Part shown: in pieces, positions 30,748 to 41,741 of the stretch
Layout of the letters: every line of letters starts with the position of its first letter
How positions within the stretch are numbered: the stretch's first letter is position 1
DNA from: Lineolata rhizophorae
Taxonomy: Eukaryota; Ascomycota; Dothideomycetes; Lineolatales; Lineolataceae
Length of the DNA stretch: 44,758 bases
Reading direction: 5' to 3'
NCBI GenBank assembly: GCA_010093515.1
Contig: MU001677.1
Location: forward strand, 1 to 44,758
Made by a program: the position numbers and the translations under genes
Notes under the pieces: generated by a model
What the model saw: the letters and a program-made list of their open reading frames with translations, nothing else
What the model was told of the DNA's origin: nothing
The model's database searches: none

Positions 30748-31298
30748 TACGATGCATCAACACAAGGGATTTAACTGTAGGAGTGTAGGAGAGAATAATT
30801 GTGTTTCTGTCGCTCTGAGGATTATGTAGGTTGGTGCGTTAAGAGGACGGCGAGTAGATGATAATTTTTGACTCAAGGAGGAAAATCGACGCGCGTAGGT
30901 TGGCGGAGCGGTCTTTCCGTTGGTGCTGTCGAATCAGCCCCCTGGAGCGGAAACAGTGAGTCTGGACCATTCCGAGATCTGGAGGACAATTTCGGCATCG
31001 GTCTCCGATCGCTACGATCCGCACTGCTTGTAGAAGTTGTATGCGAGCCAGACGTAGGGACGAAAGAACAAAAGTGCCATTGCAACTCCCAGATGCGAAA
31101 ACTAGTAACCTCGTGACGCCTCTATTAGTCCGTACACGCAGCAAGCTCACCAATGCGAATGACATTTCCCTTTTTTGCACCAACAAAAGGGTCGCAACCA
31201 CCAAAAACAAAAGCCGCGCGTCATCGATCGTTTTCCCTACCTAAACTTACAGAAACGTGAATGCACCCGTCCTTGCCCCCATCCCGTTGACACCTGCT
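30748..31298. other. Intergenic region upstream of BTB gene
   Basis: About 550 bases between the BTB start and the Erv25 stop. A 123-codon minus-strand frame is open but has no recognisable domain. No repeat seen. Confidence 0.5.
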
Positions 31299-32166
31299 TC
31301 AGATGAGGTGTTTGGATCTGCAGGATACAAAATCAGTATCATTTCTCCTGGGCCTCTGATCCCCAGCACCCACCTGAAGTAAGCCCTCAGATAGACGACC
31401 TGCCATGCGCCGAGCCCGACCAGCATACCCATGGTGCCAAAGGCGAACCACTTGACGCGCTCGTTGGTGCTCTCATTAGTGTCGCGCAGCTTTTGCTCGC
31501 GGCCCCGCAGGTAGTCCATCTCGGACACGATCTCGGCGACGACCTCCTCGATGCGGCGCAGCTCGGCCTCGACGGGCTTGAGCTTCTCGCCCGCCTGGAT
31601 CGCGGACCAGTCCTTGGCGTCGGCCCCAATGTCGATGTCTAGCTCGATGTGCCGCGTCGGGCTCATGACGTCGCGCTCTGCGCGTTGGGCAGAATGTTAG
31701 AGCATTCTCGATTGATAGGGCCATACCAGTCACATACTGGACGTGAGCACGTTCTCGAAGCACACGTCAAAGGCCGAGTCGGCGTGCGAATTGAAGGCGA
31801 ACCGGTTTTCACCCACAACGTCCTTGGGCTTGCCGTACTCGTTGCCGACAGCATCCCGAATCTACACCAATGGAAGCAGACGTTAGCGAGTCAGGCCGTA
31901 GCTCTGGCGCAAAGAAGCCACCCCGATTCAAACTATTGCGGGATACGCACGTGCATGTTGAGCATCTGGCCATCGCCGCGCTGGCCGTTCACGATAGCCG
32001 TCACGACGACGAGCTGGTCCTTGGCGACGAAGTTGCGGATGCAGCGCTCGTACTTGGATGACTCGTGGCCTGGATGGGCCTGGATGTCGAACTTTAGGGC
32101 GACAGCGAGCTGCGCCGCGCCAAGGGCTAGCAGCAGCAGCCGCAAAAACCGCGACAGACACTCCAT
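31299..32166 (-). CDS. ERV25: p24-family cargo receptor Erv25 (TMP21-like)
   Basis: Four exons on the minus strand: 32166-31951, 31861-31738, 31677-31374 and 31317-31299. Introns are 89, 60 and 56 nt and the product has 220 residues. It cycles between ER and Golgi in COPII/COPI vesicles as part of the p24 complex. A signal peptide ([16 protein letters not shown]) is followed by the GOLD domain ([25 protein letters not shown], and the partner Cys in AFDVCFENV). A coiled coil follows ([20 protein letters not shown], then [20 protein letters not shown]). The single membrane helix [17 protein letters not shown] leads to the cytosolic tail RAYFRSKHLI, with aromatic COPII and basic COPI signals as in Erv25. 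The 19-nt last coding exon supplies only SKHLI and the stop; it is needed to complete the family tail. Confidence 0.95.
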
Positions 32167-32530
32167 CCTGGCGATGCTGGAGAATGGAGGTGGAAGAAAT
32201 GAGGAGGTTGAGGTGGGAGTAAAGTCGCGTGGATTATCGTCTCCTTTCCGCGATTCGGCAAACGTAGCGTGTTCGGGGGTGGGCAGAATCGCTAGGCGGT
32301 GAGCAAGGCTTAGTAAGGATACCAGCCGCTCAGCACAACATCTGAGACTTAGAACCAACTCGCTAGGTGGTTATTACTGCTGAAAAGACCGTTTTTGTGA
32401 AACCGATCCGTCACAAAACACCGTTCCAGACCGCAGTCCAGACCAGAGAGCGACTGATGGAATATTCACTTCTACCATGCGCTCTGCATATATTGGGCGG
32501 TATCAACAGTCCCGTCAACGAATTCACGTC
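32167..32530. other. Intergenic region upstream of ERV25
   Basis: About 360 bases; the ERV25 promoter and the 3' flank of the beta-lactamase-like gene. Nothing else visible. Confidence 0.5.
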
Positions 32531-33868
32531 CTACGCCAGGCTTTTGTAAATCTCCCTTTCGACCTCATTCACAAGCTCCGGAAATGCGCTGTCCATGAAC
32601 GGACCGTAGCTCGTCATGACTACGGCTGCAATCCCCTTCTCCGGATCCGCCCACCACTCGGTGTTTTTGAACCCGTACCAGTACGCCGTTCCCGCGGACC
32701 GCCCCTGTCCGCCTCCTACCAGCTTTCTCAGGGCGCCCTGAATCGCGGGCCCTAGGCCGATGTTGCCCTCGGGATCGAGCGCCTCGAACGAGACGGGCAC
32801 GCTAAGCGGCGTCGTGGCACCGAGGTTGCGCGTGCCCGTGACTTGCGCTTTTGTGAGTTGGGGCGTGAAGAACATCTTGGCCAGCTCGGGCGACAAGATG
32901 CGGTTTCCGGTCTCGGGGGAGAGGCCGCCATTGAGAAGCGCGGCCAGCAGCGCCGTGTAATCCGTGGCCGTGGTGACGATTTGGGACCCGCCCGAAGCCC
33001 CGTGGCGGCCCTTGACATGCGGGAAGAGCTCCTTGGAGCTGGGCAGGCCGGGTGGTGGCGGCGGCATGACCTTGGCGTCGTCCACGAAGGTGAAGCCACC
33101 ATCCTCGGCCGGCATCTTCATATATGTTGGATACAGACGGCTTTGCTTCTCCTCCGGCACCTCATACTGCCAGTAACTATCCTTCATGCCCAACGGTTCG
33201 AATATCTCCTTCGTGAACTGGTCGTACAGGTGCCGACCGCTCAGCCGCTCCACCAGCACTCCTATCTCCTCAAACGCCAGCCCGTACTCGTACTTTTCGC
33301 CTGGCTGCTGCATCAGCGGCGATTCCAACAGCGTCTGGACCCAGTCGCGCGCGAGGTGCCCCGGCGCCCAACCTTCAATACCCCCCATGATATCCGACTG
33401 CTCTTTATTGAACATCGGGCACGCGCTCCCGTGGGAGTGCGTCAGCATTTGACGTAGCGTGATGGGCACCTTGCGCTCCTTCCACAACGGCGTGCGCTTC
33501 CCGTCCTCCTCATTCCAACCCGCGAACACTTTCCGTCCCATTAGCTCAGGCAGCACCCGCGGCACCACCTCCGGATCGTCGAGCGCGATGAGGCCCTTGT
33601 CCACGAGCTGCAGCACCGCCACGGCCGTCGCCGCCTTGGCCCACGACCATGCTGGCGTGAGGTCCGACGGCAAGACGGGGCGCGTGGCGGTCGACGTTTC
33701 GTCGGACAGATTGGCGTCCACTTCGCCCGCCGACACCGACAGCAGCGGCTTGTGGGAGAGGTCCGTCACGTGTACGATGGCGCCGGGGACTTTGCGCGCG
33801 GGACCGGCGGCGACGCGTTCAAGGATGGATTGGATGGCGACGGCAGTGCTAGGGCTGAGGGATGCCAT
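32531..33868 (-). CDS. Beta-lactamase-like serine hydrolase (class C / LovD-type)
   Basis: Single exon, 445 residues, with the start ATG at 33868 in an ACCATGG context. The fold is that of penicillin-binding proteins, class C beta-lactamases and fungal LovD-like transesterases. The nucleophile motif S-x-x-K is SWAK in PAWSWAKAATAVAVLQLVDKG (about residue 75). The second motif Tyr is in EKYEYGLAFEEIGVLVERLSG, and ASGGSQIVTTATDY resembles the following GG...STA-DY region. The sequence ITLRQMLTHSHGS (family: LLTHTSG) fits the common loop. No signal peptide is seen, so an intracellular esterase or acyltransferase is more likely than an antibiotic-resistance role. The usual Ser-x-Thr/Met-Lys of esterases is Ser-Trp-Ala-Lys here. 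No intron is needed. Confidence 0.87.
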   Translation of the reverse strand: MASLSPSTAVAIQSILERVAAGPARKVPGAIVHVTDLSHKPLLSVSAGEVDANLSDETSTATRPVLPSDLTPAWSWAKAATAVAVLQLVDKGLIALDDPEVVPRVLPELMGRKVFAGWNEEDGKRTPLWKERKVPITLRQMLTHSHGSACPMFNKEQSDIMGGIEGWAPGHLARDWVQTLLESPLMQQPGEKYEYGLAFEEIGVLVERLSGRHLYDQFTKEIFEPLGMKDSYWQYEVPEEKQSRLYPTYMKMPAEDGGFTFVDDAKVMPPPPPGLPSSKELFPHVKGRHGASGGSQIVTTATDYTALLAALLNGGLSPETGNRILSPELAKMFFTPQLTKAQVTGTRNLGATTPLSVPVSFEALDPEGNIGLGPAIQGALRKLVGGGQGRSAGTAYWYGFKNTEWWADPEKGIAAVVMTSYGPFMDSAFPELVNEVEREIYKSLA

Positions 33869-36212
33869 GGTGGGAAACAGTGATGTGCTCAAGCGGTAAG
33901 AGAGCCGAGTGGTAAGTGAGCTGGGTCGGTTGCATTCGGTTCCACCTTGAAGGATCGATTATGATCTCCAGAGCGACTGAGGCCGCGGGAGCTTTATACA
34001 AGTCCCCTCTACACATCTGCAGGGTCGAGAGCGAATCTGCAACGGACCGTAGTCCCTGTCTCCCTTGTCGGAAAAAGGTTCACTTTTACGGCGGCACGTC
34101 GGCTCTAGATTCCGCCCCTGCGTACGGTCGACTAAGTTTCCAAGGATGAGGGTGCCACGAAAGGGAACTTTAATCGGAGCGCTGTGTTTCCATTAGCTCA
34201 GCCATCGCCGAGGCATGGGCTGTGGGATGGCCCCGGTAGCGATTTGCACGCCGTATAGTTGTGATTGGTCTTTTGCTGTTTAAGCTGACATTGGGGGCCT
34301 AAGTCACTCGGCTTGTGAAGGATGACAGCCTTCATGGTATTTACGCACGTAAGGTCATGGGCCTACTTATGCTCAGTACTGCTATCCTTAGAGTGATCTT
34401 CACTCAAAGCTTATCAATCAATCTTTTCTTGGAAAGGCTGGCAGGTCTGCTATGTGCGATATTGAATTCGCGCTGGTAGACTAGGAGTTCGCTACAACCT
34501 ACAGAACTACCTCGCAGCATCATTAGATACGCATGTTATAAGGAGTCAGATTTCTTGTCGTTAGGCAGAAGGGAAGATGGAGCTTGGCCCCGGTCATTCG
34601 TGTTCTAGAATTGAAGCGGCCAGTGGTGGTGCCGCACGGAGTAGCATTGAACATGTTTGATGGTGTGTAGTTTTGGTTACGAAGTCCATAATCTTGAAAG
34701 TGAACCGATATCAGCCTCGCTAATGGATCAGTATTTATACACTGCCACTCAATTGTCTTCGGCTTAGCGCGTCGGCTCCGACCGAATTATCTCCGACCCG
34801 ACAAACGCGTCGTGCGAAAAGCGTTTGTAAGAAGCAAAGTGACTTTCCGTGCCGTCAGCATATGACGGTTGTGCGTGCGACGTTTCCGTTCACTTCCGTC
34901 ACTCGACCTCCTAGTAGCAAGGGAGTCTGCTCTGCGATGGTGGGTTAAAGGTCCAAAATATCCACTTCTAACTGCCTCCCGGTGGTAAATAGCTCTAGTG
35001 TGGAGACTGCGTCAATGAAACTGCCGTATCAAATAGTGCTCACCCGTCAAGTCATCAGGGCAGATAGGGGGGATAAGCCCAAATGTTCTGTAACCGGCTC
35101 TGCACCACTGAGGACTTGTCCATGGGGACTAGTAAAGACCGATTGAGGCGCATACTTCTATCAGCGTCAGAATTCCACCTTGCGCAACGGCTGCCGCTTC
35201 AGGACGAGTTCGATACCTTACACAGGCCGACTTTGGGGCCGAAACGCAGTTCCCACGCTGTGTTCTAAGTGATTGACGACTAAGTTTGTCGATCCAAGCA
35301 TCCTTTCGGCGATCAATGACGCGCGGCCACTGGGGACTGAGCCGTGTAGTGGATTGTAGGCTCCGAAGAATTTGGCTTACCGACCTTGTATTTGGCTTTC
35401 TACTTGTCTCCCATTGCTCCCACGTTGCTATCCAAACGTAGACTTGGGGCTTGTATGTTTTGAGGATGCTTTTGCAGACTTCTGTTCTAAGGGTGATGTC
35501 ACTACATCAAGATTTGGACTGAACACATCGGTATCGCGATTATTGAACGTGTGTGGTCTAAGTTTGGCCAAATTGCTCTCGGCATTGGGAACGTCTACTC
35601 CCCTGTAAGGAAAAGCTCTGTACCAAGATAAATGCGCTCCGTTGAGGAATTGGATAAGTCTTGAGATGGACTTTATTATCCCTACTCATACTTGTACCTG
35701 CATGCCTTGCATGTACGCGGCCCATTTAACTAGGCCCACATCCTAGCTAAAAGTCATTCTCCGAATCTAGTCGAGCCTATAGTCCTCTTGACTTACCCAA
35801 CAACTTCGTCGCATTACTCAAGCACGTCAGCATCTCTTCGAAGTCTCGAAATTACAATCCAATTCTCTAGGCTCCGTCGCCATTGGGTATCACAGCACCA
35901 CTAAAACACAATAACCGACCATGCAACCCGCAAACTCTACACGACACTCCGACACATGCAAGTCTCACCCAGACTGAACGGTACACTCACACGTTACCGT
36001 ATGCACCTAAACCCATTCATAAAGCTATCCATGCAGCCGATGGACCCAAAAACCAAGTAAAGGCCCCACCAAGGAACCGACGCCAAAGATACTTGCAGCA
36101 GCACCACCGGAGGCCTCCATATCACCACTACGCGCCCACACACCCGGGCACGCACCGACTGATCATCCAAGGCCCTCAGACCCCAGTACGCGCGCCATAG
36201 CAGCATCACAGC
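33869..36212. other. 2.3-kb gene-poor region
   Basis: The longest stretch without a supported gene. Frames are broken and short (longest about 105 codons, with biased Thr/His/Pro content), and composition is closer to 50% GC than the genes. Near 34768-34835 there are several related GC words (GCGTCGGCTCCGACCGAATT, ACGCGTCGTGCG), which may be remnants of a repeat. I could not identify a coding gene, tRNA or element family here. Confidence 0.45.
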
Positions 36213-38604
36213 TCAACCCCCACCCCTCCTCCCCTTCCCACCACGCTTCGGCTTCGGCCCACGACCACCCCGCCCACCAGAACCAGAACCCCCGGTCGCA
36301 CCGCCGCGGCCGCCACGGCCTCCACGGGCCTCGCCGCCGCGACCGCCGCGCCAATTACTGCCGCGGGCCGTCCGGGTAGGGAGGACTGGCATTGGCGGAG
36401 CTCCCTGCGGAGGCGGAGGCGGAGGCGGAGGCGGAGGCGGCAGGTCCCGCGGTGGCGGAGGCGGCGGGGGCGGGGCCGGAAGCGGGACCCCCGGCGGGGG
36501 CGGGATGTACGCAGGTCGCGGCGGAAGATGGAGCGGTGCCGTTTGCGTTGTTGGCGGTTGCTGTTGCACGTAAGATCTGTGGCTAGACAGAGGTAAAGGA
36601 GGGGGCTTGCCATTTGGGGGAGCAGGGGCGGCGCGGCGTTGGCGGAGGATGTCGGAGAGGTCTTCGCCGTCGTCGTCGGTCGGGTCCTGCTCGGAACACG
36701 CGAGGTCAGTATGCTGGCAGAGATAGAAATAGTGAACAACCGAGCGCGTGGCTTACCGTGTTGACCGCGGGAGCACCACGGCGGCGACGCTTCGGGAGCG
36801 GCGCGATGACCCTATCCTTAACTTTGCCAAACTTCGGGCCAAAGGTCGCCCCGCCCGGACGCGCTGGCGGCATGCGTGGGTTCTCCGGCAATTGGTCCTC
36901 CTTCTTCAAGAACATGTTGGCCGCCTTGGCCGAGAAGGCGTTGCTACCGCGGTCGAAACCGGGCGGGTGCAGCACGCAGTCGTCGCCAAAATGGTCGTTA
37001 CCGCCGCAGCGGTAGCAGCTCATGAAGAGCTGGTCGCGCGACATCTTCTCATGCTCCTTGAGGCGTTTAGCACGCTCCGGGTACTTGGACCACGTCTTGA
37101 TGCAGTCCTCGTCGTCGTGGCCGCGCTCCCCGCAGTAGAGGCAGCACTTCTCGCCGGGCGCCAGGTCCGCCGTGCACTGCGCCGCCGTGTGGCCGCGCTG
37201 GGCGCACCGCTCGCAGGGAGTGTAGATGGGGCACCGGCGCGACACGTGGTCGTCCTTGGCCGTGCAGTAGTCGCACACGCGAGTCGGACAGACGGCGCGC
37301 GCGTGGCCGGGCACGCCGCATATGGGGCAAATCGCGATGTCGTCGTCGCCGGTGCGGAAGAAGTAGAAAGCCTGCTCCTTGCGCTCCTCGGCACTGAGGT
37401 CGCGGAGACGCGTCTCGTGCGGGCTAGCTATGGCGGAGTCGCCCGACGAAGGGGAAGCGGAGAGAGGTGAGGGTGTGACGTTTGGAAAGGACGCGCCAAG
37501 CGAGGTCTGAATCTTGGGAGGTCGGGGCGGTGGAGGCATCGGGTTGACGTTGCCGCCGGGAGAGCCCTCATTCGCGGTCAAGGTAGGCGGTTGCGTCGGA
37601 CCAGGGCCGACACTTGCGCGATCTGTTTCGGCGCCAATCTGCGGGAGCTCAATGCCCATCATGAAGTCGTCGTCGTCGTCGTCCGAGCAGAAGCTCTCCG
37701 GGGTGGTCGACAGCAGGGACGTCTTGGCAGAACTCCCGTCGTTCTCCGCGTCTTGGGATGGCGAACTACAGTTCTTGAAGCCCGGGTAGCCGCTGTAGTC
37801 ATCGCCGAACTCGCCCCGCTCGATCATGTCAGTCGCCTCGCGAATCCGAGCTCGCTTGAAAACGTCTCTGAAGTCGCTCGCCAAAGGTGCCTTGTGAGGG
37901 AAATCAGCGGGGTTTTCTGCCGGCCAAGCGGAGACGGAAATGTCGAATGGCAAGTCCACCAGGCCCGGCTTTACCGAAACATGTATGCGCGGTCCTTGCT
38001 CAACCGAAGACGCCAGCGCCTGCGAAAGGTGCGGCGCGTCTAGCAGGAGGAGGATCCAGACGACGAGTCCCGTATTGCGAACATAGAGCTGTTCGGCTTT
38101 TACCTTGATCGTTCTGGCGGCGACGTACTCGGCGATATGCTTGACTACCAAGTTCCTGATGCGCTGGTTTCTGGAGTTTTGATTCGCCTTAGCGCCGCAC
38201 ACCAAGTTCGGAATTGGAGCCTCAGGTTCGGCGACGGAGAACTTGACATGCAGCCAATGGCCTGCCTTGGAAGGCATACGTCTCCTCCTGTCGAAGTCAA
38301 ACCGGAAGAGTCGCCCGATCTCAGACTTTTCGTGCGACAGGACAGAGCGCTTTTGCTTGGAGCTCAGGCGGCGAGATGGCTGGTTCACGTCGGTGGGAGC
38401 GCCGGTATGCGCAGGTGGTCCCGATGCGGCTGGCTGGTGCGCGGGAGCTTCCGCGGGCGCATAGTCGTCTGCCAGCTTGTCCGGCTCCGGCGGAGCATAT
38501 TCGTCTTCGGGCGCGCCAGCCATTTCCGCGTCCGCAACCTGAAAGTCCCGCTCGGGCGAGTAGCTGCCTTCGCTGTCATTGTCGGCGGGCGCAGGGTGAT
38601 GCAT
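36213..38604 (-). CDS. Five-knuckle CCHC zinc protein with polyproline and RGG tail (Air1/2-like)
   Basis: Two exons on the minus strand, 38604-36757 and 36686-36213; the intron is 70 nt, phase 0, and the product has 773 residues. Five zinc knuckles lie at about residues 415-560: CPICGVPGHARAVC, CDYCTAKDDHVSRRC, CERCAQRGHTAAQC, CLYCGERGHDDEDC and CYRCGGNDHFGDDC. Number and spacing resemble yeast Air1/Air2, the RNA-binding subunits of the TRAMP polyadenylation complex that feeds the nuclear exosome. The N-terminal 400 residues carry no domain I recognise, but residues about 75-250 look folded (FDFDRRRRMPSKAGHWLHVKF). Exon 2 encodes a proline run (two blocks of eight or more) and a Gly/Arg tail (GGRGGEARGGRGGRGG), common in RNA-binding proteins. 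It is about twice the length of yeast Air proteins, so orthology is unproven. Confidence 0.82.
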
Positions 38605-38983
38605 GGTCCACGACGCGTTCAACCCCCGGCGCGGTGCGCAGACCACGAGGAAGCCTTGATCTTTTGTTCGCGCCCGCGGGTGCCTCTGGGCTTTTGGGAC
38701 CACTACCGGTGCAGACCGCCGAGCGGCGACGGGCTGTGGCGAGGCTGCTCAGCCGTCGGGTTGTGCCGTGGACGAGCTGGGAGGGTGTGGAGAGAAGACG
38801 CAGAGGCAGCGGCGTTCGGGCGCATGCATAAGCGAGGCTTATCGATAGGGGGCTTCACGCGTGCGCACCTGCGCGCGCCCGCATGCACGAGGCCAGTTCT
38901 ATCGTGCCTTGCGCAACTGACCGGCCGAACAAAGAGACCCAGTTTCCTATGCTAACCGGCTACGATCTGCTGCGGCGCTGCCG
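38605..38983. other. Intergenic region between zinc-knuckle and dioxygenase genes
   Basis: About 380 bases, the upstream region of the zinc-knuckle gene. Frames open into it without ATG support. No repeat seen. Confidence 0.5.
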
Positions 38984-40182
38984 CTAGCTATACAGCGCCT
39001 GCATCCTCATGTTGATGTATCCCCACGCCGTGACCGGCTCGTACTTTGGCGGATCCTCCTCGCTCGAGCACCCCGGCAGGCACTCGATCACGGTCTCCGG
39101 ATCGGCCGTCGAGAAGAACGGGATCGAATATCTGTCCCTGACGACCTCGTCCCCGCCCTCGCCCCCTGCAGTCGGCGGCAGCCCGACCCTGTGCACCGTG
39201 CTCTTCCACCGCCCGTTGCTCCACCGCTCCATCAGATCGCCCACGTTGACCAGCACGCCGCCGGGCACGGCCGGCACGCCGACGAACTCGCCCGTCCGCG
39301 CCCCGTCCGGCCCCTCTCGCCGCTCGATCTCGAGCCCGCCCACGCCGTCCTGGAACAGCAGCGTCAGCGTCCCGAAGTCGGCGTGCGCGCCAATGCGCGT
39401 CGCGGCGCCCGAGCGCAGCAGGGACGCCGGCACCGACGGGTAGTGCAGCAGCCGCAGCTGGTACAGGGCGCGGGACTGCGCGGCCGAGAGCCGCGTGGGC
39501 TCGAGGGAGAGCGCCAGCGCGAGGCTGTGCAGGATCGAGCCCGTCAGGGAGGTGCAGCTGCCGAAGAAGGCGTTCATGAAGCTAGGGCTATGAGTATGCC
39601 GACCCTTGTCGACTCTACAAGGAACGGGACGTACTCTCTAAATCCGGGGAGCACCTCCTCCGGTATCCAGATGTTCGGCTGCATCTCGTCCTCTTCGTTG
39701 CCGATCTCGTAGCTCTCCTTGACATCGGGAGTCTGGCGGAGCTCCTCGTGAGGTTTCTCGTCGAAATCGCTGTGCGACGCCTTTTCGAGTCCGACGCCGG
39801 AATACCCACGGTGGTGGGCTGCCGTTGGGGGGTGCGGAGCCAGCATCTTGGACTCCATAGGCAAGTCGAAGAAGCGACGAGACTGGGAGTTTAGCACATT
39901 CCCACAGTCGAATACTTTTTCAATGTCCGGAGATGTACAAAAGAAAAAAAACGAAAAAAAAGAAAACCGGCGAACTCAGAAAATCCTACGCACCCATTCA
40001 AAGCACTTGTCAACTTCCTCTTGCTTGATGCCGTAGTTGACCAGACAGACAAACCCAACCGTCTTGAATGCGTTGTCGATTTCTTTGGCGACTCGCTGCT
40101 TGTCCTCGCCTTTGCCGTCCAAAAAGGGCCCAAAGTCCACGACGGGGACCGTGTTCGACTTGGTTTCGTTGCCGTCCATCAT
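38984..40182 (-). CDS. 2-oxoglutarate/Fe(II) dioxygenase (isopenicillin N synthase-like)
   Basis: Three exons on the minus strand, 40182-39994, 39882-39635 and 39581-38984; introns are 111 and 53 nt and the product has 344 residues. The start VPVVDFGPFLDG is the N-terminal non-haem dioxygenase motif. SRRFFDLPMESK and HHRGYSGVGLE follow in the family order. Iron ligands are H212 and D214 (GAHADFGTLTLLF) and H276 (KSTVHRV); the 2-oxoglutarate Arg is in DRYSIPFFSTAD. The active site is therefore complete. Splice choice is supported because it joins CFEW to SRRFF, and GFRD to FMNAFFGSC. The family ranges from primary metabolism to secondary-metabolite oxygenases; no cluster partner lies beside it, so the substrate is unknown. 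Two Met codons open the frame; the first (40182) was used. Confidence 0.9.
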
Positions 40183-40295
40183 GGCGACCTTGCTGCGCGA
40201 ACTGCAAACTCCAAGCTGCGAACGGCGAGTTTGCAACGAATTGCTGCAGCGGCCATGGTGCGTGGACTTCCGGGCACTGATAAATGGATAGGCTT

Positions 40296-40365
40296 CACGT
40301 GCGATCTGCGGATATACATAAGCACTAGCGCTACCAATCTACGCGACACCATCTCCGTACACGTG
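40296..40365. promoter_or_regulatory. Pair of CACGTG sites upstream of the dioxygenase
   Basis: Two CACGTG palindromes 64 bp apart, in the promoter position for the minus-strand dioxygenase gene. This is the third such pair in the window (also uL22m and UTP15). Confidence 0.35.
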
Positions 40366-41038
40366 AAGTTGTTTTTATTTTTGGTCTATCATTGTACTAA
40401 AGAGGCTAAACGTAGAGATATCAGACAGAAACGAGTAAAAGAACTTCTTCTGGTATTTTGAATATGCGACTGCAGTCTTTTGAGACACTCGGAAAAATGA
40501 TATACACGAATCTTTGCCTCGGAAAACAACCCCAGGGGTTGCGAAACGTCCACGGCGAATATTCAGCCAATTGGCTGTGCAGAGCACGTATGCTACAACT
40601 GTTACGTACAGTGGCCCTGACGCTACTAACAAACCAATGGACAGATTAGATTGGCTGTGTTCACCTGGCTATCGACAATCGGCTAGTTGTGGTAACAAAG
40701 CTTGACTAAATGAGCGGTGCAGCAAGACAATGCCAATAGGAGTATTTGGTAGCGCTGGTGGCCGCAGGGCTGATTCCGCAGTCCTGTGATGCAATGCAAC
40801 CACCTGTTCGTTTGTCGACAGGACCAAAATTGGTGAGAACAAGTGCTCCGCCATCAACCGCGATGTATCCTCGGAGGCGCATTGCTAGGATTAACATGGC
40901 AACCGAGGCACGAGAACCTACACCGATTCAATGAACCGGACGGGGATACATGCCCCTAGTCAACGATCTGCGCTCAGCATGCGGTTTAACTGCCAAAACC
41001 GGGTTGCGATATTTTGCGCTCCGCGCATGTGTGGAGAG

Positions 41039-41151
41039 GTGGAGATACAGCCAACGGCGGCCGACGCACATACTGGGTGGAGATACAGCCAACGGCGGCC
41101 GACGCACATACTGGGTGGAGATACAGCCAACGGCGGCCGACGCACATACTG
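41039..41151. repeat. 38-bp minisatellite, three identical copies
   Basis: Unit GTGGAGATACAGCCAACGGC followed by GGCCGACGCACATACTGG, starting at 41039, 41077 and 41115. The three copies are identical base for base up to the last base of the third. Since 38 is not a multiple of three, each copy reads in a different frame, so it is not a protein repeat. Identity suggests recent amplification. Confidence 0.92.
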
Positions 41152-41741
41152 TACCTAGCCCGGAGAATTTTCTCCACCTTGGCATGGAGGCCCTGGTCGT
41201 CGAAATCTGGAAAGCCGAGGCTTGCGGAGTCGGATCGACTTACGCAGTAAAGGTCGCCGAGACCGTCCAGGCCCACCCACGCAACGTCGGCAAGTACACT
41301 CGGTGATTCGAACGCGGGAGGCCAAACTCCGTCGATGTTGACTCGATTTGGAAATTCACTCGTTTGCCACCCGTCTTGGAGCGGTTCTTAGCTCCTTAGG
41401 CTTCTTTTTACCACCGCGTACTTGCGGCCCAGCTGTCCATGTCCAGATGACGCCGCAATAGCCTTGCACGAACCACCTGTCGATCTCTGCAGGACCGCTC
41501 GCTTGGAATTAGACTCAGTTCGTTTGAGAAGGTCATTCCCACTGTATATCGCCGTCTTTCGAGGTCCGGATATTCCGGGTTTGCGGGGATCAGAATTGAT
41601 TCCCCGCAAATAGCGACCCAGGCTTGTTTATTCAGGGCGTGACGCACGACGCGGTTTGCCCCCGGAATTGACTTAAAACCATGTGTTCGCTCGTTATTCC
41701 CAGATTCCAACGTCAGATCTCTGTTTCAACGCCCCACAGCC

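Larger units (their letters stand above)
40183..41741. other. 1.56-kb intergenic region with minisatellite and CACGTG pair
   Basis: Divergent promoters of the dioxygenase and the arabinofuranosidase. It contains CACGTG at 40296 and 40360 (114 and 178 bases upstream of the dioxygenase start) and the 38-bp minisatellite at 41039-41151. The remainder is AT-richer with only short frames. No further gene was supported. Confidence 0.5.

Noticed and set aside
41039-41151. CRISPR-like look of three regular repeats
   Set aside because: Units are head-to-tail with no unique spacers, in a fungal genome; it is a minisatellite.
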